From positions 1 to 5,879 of the forward strand of contig PKUY01000154.1 in NCBI GenBank assembly GCA_003131705.1: a DNA stretch of 5,879 nucleotides, given 5' to 3'. Position 1 is the first letter of the stretch, and every line of letters begins with the position of its first letter. The position numbers and the translations under genes were made by a program. This DNA comes from Acidobacteriota bacterium. Lineage in GTDB: Bacteria > Acidobacteriota > Terriglobia > Acidiferrales > UBA7541. A model generated the notes under the pieces. That model was not told where the DNA came from. It worked only from the letters and a program-made list of their open reading frames with translations, and made no database searches. Below, piece by piece: positions 1 through 5,879 of this stretch.

Positions 1-566
1 AGTACATTCAGATCGACGCACCCCGCTACAGCTACTACCTCGATCCCAAGTGGCGCGCGTGGATCAAGAAGGAAATGGACCAAGATCCCGAAGCGGCGCT
101 TGATGAGGCAATCGCGGCTGACAATGCCTGCTTTGAAGCGGCCCGCAAACCCGGTGTGACGCTCGCCATCCATCTGTGCCGCGGAAACAATCGCAGCCAC
201 TGGTATGCTGAAGGCGGCTACGACGCGATCGCCGAAAAATTGTTCGGAACGCTCGCCGTGGATCGGTTCCTGCTCGAGTACGATGATGAGCGATCGGGGA
301 CATTCGAGCCATTACGCCTTGTTCCGAAAGATAAGATCGTTGTTCTCGGAATTGTTAGCACGAAAAAACCAGAGCTGGAAAAAGTGGATGACGTCGCCAA
401 GCGCATCGATGAGGCGGCGAAATACTTCCCACTCGAGAACCTTACGCTCAGCCCTCAATGTGGATTTGCTTCAACCGCAGAAGGCAACCTGCTGACCGAA
501 GACGAGCAGTGGGCCAAGCTCAAGCTTGTGGCGGACACGGCTCGACGGGTTTGGGGTAATACCTAA
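1..566 (+). CDS. MetE-type zinc methyltransferase (cobalamin-independent methionine synthase II-like), 3' part
   Basis: The gene enters from upstream in the frame whose codons begin at base 3, giving 187 residues before TAA at 564-566. The ATG at 75 is internal. The fold and motifs are those of the C-terminal catalytic half of cobalamin-independent methionine synthase. QIDAP (9-23) matches the classical QIDEP motif, whose Asp binds homocysteine. HLC (171-179) supplies the His and Cys zinc ligands, the Glu of LLEYDDER (codon 276-278) the third, and the Cys of SPQCGF (codon 459-461) the fourth. The Glu-to-Cys distance is 61 residues, as in E. coli MetE (665 to 726). The zinc should activate a thiol for cytosolic methyl or alkyl transfer. 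Odd points: Lys (363-365) stands where classical MetE has the proton-donor His694, and QIDAP has Ala for Glu. Family membership is firm. Methionine synthesis itself is not, because relatives such as epoxyalkane:coenzyme M transferase use other substrates. It is probably the first visible gene of an operon with the next two. Confidence 0.88.
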   Translation, partial: YIQIDAPRYSYYLDPKWRAWIKKEMDQDPEAALDEAIAADNACFEAARKPGVTLAIHLCRGNNRSHWYAEGGYDAIAEKLFGTLAVDRFLLEYDDERSGTFEPLRLVPKDKIVVLGIVSTKKPELEKVDDVAKRIDEAAKYFPLENLTLSPQCGFASTAEGNLLTEDEQWAKLKLVADTARRVWGNT

Positions 567-628
567 GCAGAATGCGCGCGCACTAAACACATTCATTCCA
601 GGGCTGGAATTGTCCGAGCCAAGCAAGT

Positions 629-2128
629 ATGCTGGCCCGCGCCCGTGGGCTCAGCTTCGGTTCAAACACGGTCCGGAATATGATCCTTCGTCTCAATCAC
701 ACGAAGCGGGACTCAGCCGTCGCCACCGCGAATGAAGTCGTGGTGTCGCTTCTCTCTTTGCTCGAGGAAGGGCATCTGAAGCCGGCAGAATTCGCGAGAC
801 TGCAGGTTCAACTGGACTGGCTGCAATATAAGCAGAACTTTCGGGAAGCTATTTTGATCGTGCAGAACGGCGGGCAGCTAACCGGCGGCCAGCTCTTTGA
901 GATTCGGATCGATTCTCGGCAAGTAGCGCCGGGATCGCTTCACGATGCCCTGCAAAAAGCCGTGCAGCCCGCCATTCCGGAGGCTAACCCAGTATCTGAC
1001 AGAATTTACTTGGAAGACTTCAAATCGTTTCGATCGAGCATCGCCTGGGAGTTCAACCGCCTTTACTGGCAGCGATTGAAGGATTGGGAGCAGGTCACCG
1101 GCAAAGGCTACGAGCAGGCGCTTCCGGGCGGACAATCCGATGGGCATCGGCCCGAAGCAATCGCGGATTCAGTGGAGAACGTTTGGACCCTGCTGAAGGA
1201 CCTGGACACCCGAAACCAGCTGCCTTCAGAAGTATTCGCGTTGGAAATCGGCGTCGGAATGGGGACGCGCGTGGGTCTCTGGCTCGATCGTTTTCGCACG
1301 CTCGATCAGGGACATGGCACCAACTACTATCCGCGCTTACGCTTTCTACTTGGTGACTATTCGCTCTCCACCCTCGATCGTTCCCGGGCAGCGGTAGAAA
1401 ACCACATCGATCTGTGTAGCTTCATCGCTCTCGATGCCCTCGATCCGATCAAGACGCTTTCGTTCTTGCGCCACAAGATTCTTTACGTCCATTCCACAAA
1501 TACCTATGACAATCTTCCAGACGACGAGGTGGTGTGGCGCGACGGGCGGATTTATTGGGTTCACGTTCGCTCCTACGTTTCGGCCGCGGACGCTGTGCGC
1601 ATCGCCGCCGCTTGCAATTTCCCCGTCGCGGACATCCCCAAGACGGTGAAACGTCTGCTCGAAGTCGGGGCGGAGGCTCTCCCCGACCGTGACAAGGGCA
1701 TGATCTTCTGGATGGAGATTTGGAAGGCGCTACGGAGAGAAGAACGGCTTGTTAACACCTTGGATCTGCCGGACGCTACTTTTCCTGCGGGCCTCAGCAT
1801 TGCGCACATGGAAGATATTTTGAAGAATTCGCCGAATGATTTGAGGTTCCAACTCAGTTCAGGGGCACTGGAAAGTTTTCGCAATACGTTGCCGCTGCTT
1901 CACCCCCGGGGCTTTCTGCAAGTGCAGGATATTTTCGTAACAGATCTCAATGACTACCGTATGGGATTCCACGGTCCAGGGAAACTCGACGGCTCCATCG
2001 TAAACGCGGTCAACGGCGCGCTCTTGCGAGAAGTCGCGGAGCGGAGTGGCTACGACGTACATTTCGCTCCATTCGCTTATCGAACGGGATCAAAGACATC
2101 GATCATGCATACCACACGACGGGAGTAA
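629..2128 (+). CDS. Putative class I SAM-dependent methyltransferase, MidA/NDUFAF7-like
   Basis: Up to 499 residues, probably cytosolic, with no signal peptide or membrane segment. Numbering from the ATG at 629, a glycine-rich SAM-binding motif I is clear: L-E206-I-G208-V-G210-M-G212-T. It is followed by an acidic strand end, LLGDYS (near D243), and by a post-strand motif NTYDNLP (N291-P297). That motif resembles the NEFFDALP motif of the MidA/NDUFAF7 protein-arginine methyltransferase family. The C-terminus (GPGKLDGS, then VNGALL, then SGYDV) recalls the closing region of that family, but the match is distant and from memory. About 200 residues precede motif I, including a helical N-terminal part rich in Leu and Glu. 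The start is uncertain. An in-frame stop at 584-586 bounds the ORF, and only ATGs at 629 and 680 are available; neither has a good ribosome binding site. The 17 residues before 680 look non-conserved, so 680 is quite possible. The gene lies 62 bp after one MetE-type gene and 5 bp before another, suggesting shared methyl metabolism. Substrate unknown. Confidence 0.8.
   Translation: MLARARGLSFGSNTVRNMILRLNHTKRDSAVATANEVVVSLLSLLEEGHLKPAEFARLQVQLDWLQYKQNFREAILIVQNGGQLTGGQLFEIRIDSRQVAPGSLHDALQKAVQPAIPEANPVSDRIYLEDFKSFRSSIAWEFNRLYWQRLKDWEQVTGKGYEQALPGGQSDGHRPEAIADSVENVWTLLKDLDTRNQLPSEVFALEIGVGMGTRVGLWLDRFRTLDQGHGTNYYPRLRFLLGDYSLSTLDRSRAAVENHIDLCSFIALDALDPIKTLSFLRHKILYVHSTNTYDNLPDDEVVWRDGRIYWVHVRSYVSAADAVRIAAACNFPVADIPKTVKRLLEVGAEALPDRDKGMIFWMEIWKALRREERLVNTLDLPDATFPAGLSIAHMEDILKNSPNDLRFQLSSGALESFRNTLPLLHPRGFLQVQDIFVTDLNDYRMGFHGPGKLDGSIVNAVNGALLREVAERSGYDVHFAPFAYRTGSKTSIMHTTRRE
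2121..2125 (+). promoter_or_regulatory. Ribosome binding site of the second MetE-type gene
   Basis: GGGAG lies 8 nt before the ATG at 2134 and overlaps the last codons of the methyltransferase gene, whose TAA is at 2126-2128. Ribosomes ending the upstream gene would terminate on top of this site, which favours translational coupling. It also decides the start of the downstream gene. Confidence 0.7.
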
Positions 2129-2133
2129 AGCAG

Positions 2134-3135
2134 ATGAAACTTCCCATTCTTCCTACAACGATGGTTGGCAGTTATTCGATGCCGGGCTGGCTCGAAAGGC
2201 TCAAGACGGAATACTTCGCCCGGAGAATCAGCCGGGCTGATTTGGACGAAATTCATGACACGGCGGTGAAAGCGGCGATCAAAGACCAGGAGATTGCCGG
2301 CCTGGACGTTGTAACCGACGGCGAGCTTCGCCGCGACAACATGATCGACTACTTCGTCGAAAAGCTCCCCGGCGTGCAGGTCGATCGCTCGTCAAAGAAA
2401 TTTTATTACGATTTTTACGACAGCGAAGTGCTCGGCAAGATTCCGATGGCTGCGCTTGGCTTGGCTGAGGATTTCAAATTCCTGCTCGCGAACACAGCGC
2501 GGGATGCCAAGATTTCCATCACCGGCCCCCATTCGCTAACCAAAAGGATCCGGAATAAACACTATCCGAGCGACGAAGCATTGGCTACCGATATCGCTCG
2601 GGTGATGAACATGGAGCTCAAGGAACTGGTTAAGGCAGGGGCAAAGTTCATCCAGATCGACGAGCCCTACTATTCTGGATTCCCTGAAGACATCACGTGG
2701 GGCGTAAAAGTTCTGAATATGTTGGTGGAAGGCGTCCAAGCAAAAATAGCCGTCCACATCTGTTACGGGAACCGATACGGCAAACCATCATGGGAAGGAA
2801 GCTATCGGTATCTGTTTCCAGCGATACTCGATGCAAAGGTACAGCAACTGAGTCTTGAATTTGCGCGCCGGGGTGGCGAAGACCTCGATCTTTTCCGGGA
2901 ATTCAAGGTTCCTTTCGAATTGGGTGCAGGAGTGATCGACGTGAAGGATCAAACCGTCGAGACCGCAGACATCGTGGCCGAGCGAATCCGAAAAACAATT
3001 AAGGCCGTCCCGGCAGAAAAGCTTTTTATCCTGCCGGATTGCGGCCTCTTCCATCTTCCTCGAGATGTGGCGTTCGCCAAGCTTTGCGTCATGGTGGAAG
3101 GAGCCCGAATCGTACGCAAGGAATTAGGGCAATAG
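2134..3135 (+). CDS. MetE-type zinc methyltransferase, complete single-domain (core) form
   Basis: 333 residues, equal to just the C-terminal catalytic barrel of classical MetE (about 750 aa), so the N-terminal half that helps bind methyltetrahydrofolate is absent. Homocysteine-site motifs are in order: TTMVGSY (V11-G12-S13, matching the IGS of E. coli 431-433), TDGE (E64, matching Glu484) and QIDEP (D176, matching Asp599). The zinc set is complete: H208 and C210 in HIC, E242 in LSLEF, and C303 in LPDCGL. Glu-to-Cys spacing is 61 residues, as in E. coli. K271 replaces the proton-donor His694 at exactly the expected position, 32 residues before the last Cys. The start at 2134 is supported by GGGAG 8 nt upstream and by motif VGS lying only ten residues in. 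The expected role is zinc-thiolate methyl transfer, either folate-independent methionine synthesis from an unknown donor or thiol alkylation/dealkylation. It is clearly diverged from the first MetE-type gene (CYGNRYG versus CRGNNRS after the His), so this is not a recent duplication. Confidence 0.9.
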   Translation: MKLPILPTTMVGSYSMPGWLERLKTEYFARRISRADLDEIHDTAVKAAIKDQEIAGLDVVTDGELRRDNMIDYFVEKLPGVQVDRSSKKFYYDFYDSEVLGKIPMAALGLAEDFKFLLANTARDAKISITGPHSLTKRIRNKHYPSDEALATDIARVMNMELKELVKAGAKFIQIDEPYYSGFPEDITWGVKVLNMLVEGVQAKIAVHICYGNRYGKPSWEGSYRYLFPAILDAKVQQLSLEFARRGGEDLDLFREFKVPFELGAGVIDVKDQTVETADIVAERIRKTIKAVPAEKLFILPDCGLFHLPRDVAFAKLCVMVEGARIVRKELGQ

Positions 3136-3216
3136 AATCGCTGCATCCAACCCACTGCTAGAAGCACCGACCCGCGTGAACTCTGCGTCGTGGAAGGCTG
3201 CACTCGTCACTTTGCG

Positions 3217-3247
3217 AATGGACGGAAGGTTGTCCGCCTTTTCCATT
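3217..3247 (+). terminator. Weak terminator-like hairpin after the methyl-transfer unit
   Basis: AATGGA (3217-3222) pairs with TCCATT (3242-3247), and inside it CGGA (3223-3226) pairs with TCCG (3233-3236) around a 6-nt loop. A CCTTT bulge lies on the 3' side. An alternative 4-bp stem, GGAC/GTCC, is followed by GCCTTTT. The hairpin sits about 80 bp after the stop codon and lacks a proper U-tract after the outer stem. It is the best candidate end for the upstream unit but could be chance. Confidence 0.22.
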
Positions 3248-3350
3248 GCCATCATGCGAAATGCTTCATAGCGCGCGCTTGATTTAAAGGGCTTTTTTGG
3301 GTGCTAGGGATGCTGAGGGTACGTAGAGCTGATGACTTCCCTCAAACAAC

Positions 3351-3380
3351 TAGACATTACGAAGTTTTTTTGGATAGTAT
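3351..3380 (+). promoter_or_regulatory. Possible promoter of the AraC-family gene
   Basis: TAGACA (3351-3356, five of six matches to TTGACA) and TAGTAT (3375-3380, four of six matches to TATAAT) are 18 bp apart. Transcription would begin near 3387, only about 9 nt before the ATG at 3396. That agrees with the lack of any Shine-Dalgarno sequence there and implies a very short leader. Prediction by eye only. Confidence 0.3.
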
Positions 3381-3395
3381 GCAGCAGTAATTACC

Positions 3396-4427
3396 ATGCT
3401 AGCCAGCCACCGTGTTGTTGTTGACGCCACAATTGCTCCGCTGAAGTGTGTCTCCACCGAAGGCATCCGAATCTCTGAACGACGCGACTTTTGGCGGGCG
3501 AGCGTAGCACCCGTGTTCGGCGCTCTGGAAGTTGAGTTCCCGGGCAGGGAAATCTTCAACGCAAGTTTCGAGTACACGACTGTGGCCGATCTGGTTTTCT
3601 CACGCCTCAGATCCCCGGCGCCCCATCGCGTCGTTCGAGTGGGTGCGTCGGCTGGAGAGGATAGTTTTTCGTTTGTGAAGGCCGTTTTGCTGACGTCAGG
3701 ACGCAGTATTTTGGAGCAGAACGGACGCACGACGCCCCTGCGCGCTGGGGAGTGGAGTATTTACGATACAGCTCAGCCTTATAGCATGACCATTCCCGAT
3801 CGGGCTGAGATGCTGTTTTTGTTGATGCCGCGTGAAAAACTTATGACGCGGAGCCTCGATCTGCAAAATCTGGTCGCGCGCCGTTTTTCGGGCCGCCGGG
3901 GAGTGGGCAAGCTGATTTGGGGACTGATCTCCAATACCTTCGATCAAATCCCGGCGATTCGAAATCGGTCCGGCCGTGAAGTCGCGGATATTGTTGTCCA
4001 GATGACCCGGCTCGCCTTGGTTGATTTTTCTGGCGAGCGCGGGGCGACGGATTCGAGAGAAGCGTTGCGGAACCGCGTGAAACTTTACATCGCGAGCCAC
4101 CTTGGCGATCCCGACCTCTCGATTACGAAGCTGGCCAGCGTGACGGGTTGCACCAAGCGTTATCTTCACATGACATTCCAGCAGGAAGAGGTTTCGATTT
4201 CTGATTACATTCTGAAACTACGGTTGGAGCGCTGCCGTGAGGACCTTCTTAATCCAACGTGCGCTCATAAGTCGATTACAGATATTGCGTACGACTGGGG
4301 GTTCAACAACTCGAACCATTTTAGTCGATGCTTCAAGGAGGCCTTCGGCACATCCCCCCGAAATTCGCGGGCTGAATGCGCCGCCTGGCTCACGGAAGGA
4401 TCCGAAAGGCACCTGAAGATCTCCTAA
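3396..4427 (+). CDS. AraC-family transcriptional regulator, FeaR-like (AraC_binding_2 N-terminal domain)
   Basis: 343-residue cytosolic DNA-binding protein. Residues of about 25-200 match the effector/dimerisation domain of FeaR-like regulators: an opening RRDFWRA helix, then a beta-rich part with LRAGEWSIYDT and LLMPREKL. Residues of about 225-330 are the AraC DNA-binding domain with two helix-turn-helix units. The first is around D240-F262 (LSITKLASVTGCTKRYLH). The second is S293-P321 (ITDIAYDWGFNNSNHFSRCF), closing with FGTSP. The usual Tyr of the GxSPxxYR signature is Ser here (GTSPRNSRA). The start at 3396 is the only ATG that keeps the N-terminal domain; a stop at 3375-3377 bounds the frame and no Shine-Dalgarno is seen. 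It is probably an activator responding to a small molecule. FeaR itself responds in aromatic amine catabolism, but the ligand here is unknown. Candidate targets are the methyl-transfer unit upstream, the receptor gene downstream and its own promoter. Confidence 0.92.
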   Translation: MLASHRVVVDATIAPLKCVSTEGIRISERRDFWRASVAPVFGALEVEFPGREIFNASFEYTTVADLVFSRLRSPAPHRVVRVGASAGEDSFSFVKAVLLTSGRSILEQNGRTTPLRAGEWSIYDTAQPYSMTIPDRAEMLFLLMPREKLMTRSLDLQNLVARRFSGRRGVGKLIWGLISNTFDQIPAIRNRSGREVADIVVQMTRLALVDFSGERGATDSREALRNRVKLYIASHLGDPDLSITKLASVTGCTKRYLHMTFQQEEVSISDYILKLRLERCREDLLNPTCAHKSITDIAYDWGFNNSNHFSRCFKEAFGTSPRNSRAECAAWLTEGSERHLKIS

Positions 4428-4630
4428 CCAGACGCAAATGGAGTCCCGAATCTGTGCGCTGCCATATTAAGCAATCCCAGCATTTCTCTCTGAGATAGCT
4501 CTTTTTTCCCTTTGGGGAGAGACTTTCGAGCCCCAGGAAGTAACATTGGGCCACTTCGGCACAGGAGAAGTGTGTCACTGGCTTGCCGGAACGGTGTGGG
4601 CTGGAATGACACAGGTAAGGGATTAGTAGC

Positions 4631-4659
4631 TTGACAATGGGTAGTGTGGGCGTTACACA
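4631..4659 (+). promoter_or_regulatory. Probable sigma-70-type promoter of the TonB-dependent receptor gene
   Basis: A perfect -35 hexamer TTGACA (4631-4636) is followed after 17 bp by TACACA (4654-4659), which keeps only three of six -10 consensus bases. Transcription would begin near 4666, leaving a leader of about 69 nt before the ATG at 4735. The weak -10 box beside a strong -35 box leaves room for activation. One copy of the GTGTGGGC repeat lies in the spacer. Confidence 0.42.
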
Positions 4660-4721
4660 TGCATTAACCTAAAGCCTTCACCGGTGGTGTGCGGGGAATC
4701 GTGTGAGCGGCTTATCTCTTG

Positions 4722-4728
4722 AGGGGGG
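4722..4728 (+). promoter_or_regulatory. Strong ribosome binding site of the receptor gene
   Basis: The purine run AGGGGGG ends 6 nt before the ATG at 4735. An in-frame TGA at 4720-4722 lies directly upstream, so 4735 is the first possible start in this frame. The site is the best Shine-Dalgarno in the window and contrasts with the weak or absent ones of the methyltransferase and AraC genes. Confidence 0.75.
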
Positions 4729-4734
4729 TGGCTT

Positions 4735-5879
4735 ATGAGGGGACGTGGAATTCTGCTGGTTTTCCTTGCCTGCTTGGTTTTCTTCAGTGGTGCCACCGTA
4801 ACTTTTGCGCAAGGCGGAACTGCCGCCGCGCAGCTGAACGGCACAGTGACCGACGCGAGCGGAGCCTCGGTTAGCGGCGCGGCAATCGCCGTGCGCAGCA
4901 CGGATACAAACACCACCTACACGGCAACGTCCACCGAACGGGGATCGTACGCCATCATCAATTTGCCGCCCGGAAACTACGAACTGAAGACAACGTTCAC
5001 TGGATTCTCCGATTACACGCAAACGGGAATCGTACTGACTGTCGGACAGAGCGCCACAATCAATGTGGGCTTGCAAGTGGCTTCGCAGGGCGCGCGAGTC
5101 GTTGTGACCACTGAGGTGCAGACGATCGAGCCGACCAAGACTGAGATCAGCCAGGTTGTTAATACCGAGCAGATTGCGTCGCTACCGACCAGCGGGCGGC
5201 TGTTCACGGATTTCGCTCTTCTGACTCCCGGGGTCACTACGAGCCGAACCGCCCTTGGAACAACGTTCACCGAGTACGAGGCCACCCAGGTATCTTTCGG
5301 GGGCATGCGCTCGTTTAGCAATGAAATCACAGTGGACGGCGCGGACTTCGTCAACACGATCAGCGGTGTGCAGCGCTCGACACCTCCACAAGAATCGGTG
5401 CAAGAATTCCGCGTCGTAAACAACAGTTTCGGAGCGGAATACGGCCGGGCGCTGGGCGGGATCGTCAACATCGTCACCAAGTCCGGGACGAATGACCTAC
5501 ATGGTTCGATCTACGATTTTTTGCAGAACAGCGCAGCTGATTCACGCTCGCTACTCCAGCAAGGATCGCTGCCGAACCAGTTGCGGCAAAACCAATTCGG
5601 GGGAACGATCGGCGGCCCGGTCAAGAAAGACAAAACATTTTTCTTTGCGAACTATGAGGGTAAACGCCGAGCGGAATCTCCCACTTACCCGCCCGACCTC
5701 ATCAATAACATTGGGACGATCGATACCGCGAAGGCCTACCTAGGACTCGCGCCCGAGGGTTGCACGCTCGCCCTTGCATCGTGCACACGATCGAACCTCT
5801 CCTATCTCAATGCGTTTCTGAAAACCGTAGACAACGACTACGGCTTTGTAAGGCTCGATCACGAGATCAATACCAACAA
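4735..5879 (+). CDS. Oar-like TonB-dependent receptor, N-terminal part
   Basis: 381 codons are visible and the frame is open to the window end; the family usually runs to about 1000-1200 aa. Residues 1-25 form a Sec signal peptide: basic RGR, a hydrophobic core, and likely cleavage after TFA before Q26. Residues of about 30-117 are a carboxypeptidase-regulatory-like beta-sandwich (NGTVTDASGASVSGA, then GSYAIINLPPGNYEL). The plug domain follows from about V123, with LPTSGR (150-155), SFGGMRS (187-193), TVDGADF (199-205) and AEYGRALGGIVNIVTKSGTN (234-253). Barrel strands begin with HGSIYDFLQN, FGGTIGGPVKKDKTFFF and FFFANYEG (302-309). The product would sit in the outer membrane and take up a bulky substrate using TonB-ExbBD energy. 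In Acidobacteriota such proteins are often thought to import saccharides or peptides, but the substrate cannot be read here. Cys343 and Cys350 could form a loop disulfide. A promoter and a strong ribosome binding site lie upstream, and an AraC regulator precedes it. Confidence 0.93.
   Translation, partial: MRGRGILLVFLACLVFFSGATVTFAQGGTAAAQLNGTVTDASGASVSGAAIAVRSTDTNTTYTATSTERGSYAIINLPPGNYELKTTFTGFSDYTQTGIVLTVGQSATINVGLQVASQGARVVVTTEVQTIEPTKTEISQVVNTEQIASLPTSGRLFTDFALLTPGVTTSRTALGTTFTEYEATQVSFGGMRSFSNEITVDGADFVNTISGVQRSTPPQESVQEFRVVNNSFGAEYGRALGGIVNIVTKSGTNDLHGSIYDFLQNSAADSRSLLQQGSLPNQLRQNQFGGTIGGPVKKDKTFFFANYEGKRRAESPTYPPDLINNIGTIDTAKAYLGLAPEGCTLALASCTRSNLSYLNAFLKTVDNDYGFVRLDHEINTN

Larger units (their letters stand above)
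3136..3395. other. Non-coding spacer between the methyl-transfer unit and the AraC gene
   Basis: 260 bp with no credible ORF on either strand. Short frames here overlap the 3' end of the MetE-type gene antisense and have no recognisable product. It contains the weak hairpin at 3217-3247, T-runs at 3293-3298 and 3365-3371, and a possible promoter next to the AraC gene. No riboswitch-like structure, tRNA or transposon end was recognised. Confidence 0.6.
4428..4734. other. 307-bp non-coding region upstream of the receptor gene
   Basis: No supported gene: short reverse frames here have no recognisable product. Downstream of the AraC stop there is a small TCTC/GAGA stem near 4484-4494 followed by a T-run around 4501-4506, at most a very weak terminator. 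The 3' half holds a 7-bp inverted repeat (TGTGTCA at 4571-4577, TGACACA at 4607-4613), a direct repeat GTGTGGGC (4594-4601 and 4644-4651), a perfect -35 box and a strong ribosome binding site. The repeats are short enough to be chance. Confidence 0.6.

Noticed and set aside
75..566. Treating the first MetE-type gene as a small complete protein starting at base 75
   Set aside because: The frame is open to the window edge and the conserved QIDAP motif lies upstream of base 75. The ATG is internal and the gene is cut by the window.
1573..1884. 103-codon reverse-strand frame within the methyltransferase gene
   Set aside because: Low-complexity Ser/Arg/Ala-rich translation antisense to a coherent domain, with no motif.
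3314..3344. Inverted repeat TGAGGG / CCCTCA upstream of the AraC gene as an operator
   Set aside because: Six base pairs with a 19-nt gap is expected by chance in a spacer of this size, and no second copy supports it.
3696..4169. 157-codon open frame on the reverse strand
   Set aside because: It lies wholly inside the well-supported AraC-family gene in antisense, shows no recognisable domain and has no plausible ribosome binding site. It is a shadow frame in GC-rich coding DNA.
4428..4734. Possible cobalamin or SAM riboswitch, or small RNA, in the long spacer before the receptor
   Set aside because: No recognisable B12-box or SAM-riboswitch core is seen here or in 3136-3395. Only short stems are visible, so no RNA call is justified.
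5013..5480. 155-codon open frame on the reverse strand
   Set aside because: It is antisense to the carboxypeptidase-like and plug domains of the receptor, whose motifs are unmistakable. Its composition (Thr, Val, Ser, Arg) is what reverse reading of that gene would give.

Overview
The window looks like a chromosomal stretch from a soil-type Acidobacteriota (Terriglobia-like) genome. The main clue is the last gene, an Oar-like TonB-dependent receptor with an N-terminal carboxypeptidase-regulatory-like domain. Such receptors are strongly expanded in that phylum. Moderately high GC and sparse Shine-Dalgarno sites fit, but the assignment is inference. All five genes lie on the + strand, and no RNA gene, insertion sequence, CRISPR array or phage gene is visible.

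Region 1 (1-3135) is a likely three-gene transcription unit: the 3' part of a MetE-type zinc methyltransferase (1-566), a class I SAM-dependent methyltransferase distantly like MidA/NDUFAF7 (629-2128), and a second, complete MetE-type protein of 333 aa (2134-3135). The last two genes are 5 nt apart and probably translationally coupled. Both MetE-type proteins keep the His-x-Cys, Glu and Cys zinc ligands. The complete one lacks the N-terminal folate-binding half of classical MetE. Both carry Lys where classical MetE has its proton-donor His. The zinc proteins should move a methyl (or other alkyl) group to or from a thiol. The middle enzyme should use or bind S-adenosylmethionine. This cassette is the most interesting item, and its substrates cannot be read from the sequence.

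Region 2 (3136-3395) is non-coding, with a weak terminator-like hairpin and a possible promoter for the next gene. Region 3 (3396-4427) encodes a 343-aa AraC-family regulator of the FeaR-like type. Region 4 (4428-4734) is a 307-bp non-coding stretch ending in a perfect TTGACA -35 element and a strong ribosome binding site. Region 5 (4735-5879) is the first 381 codons of the TonB-dependent receptor, which runs off the window.

The AraC regulator sits between the methyl-transfer unit and the receptor and could control either. That link rests on position only.
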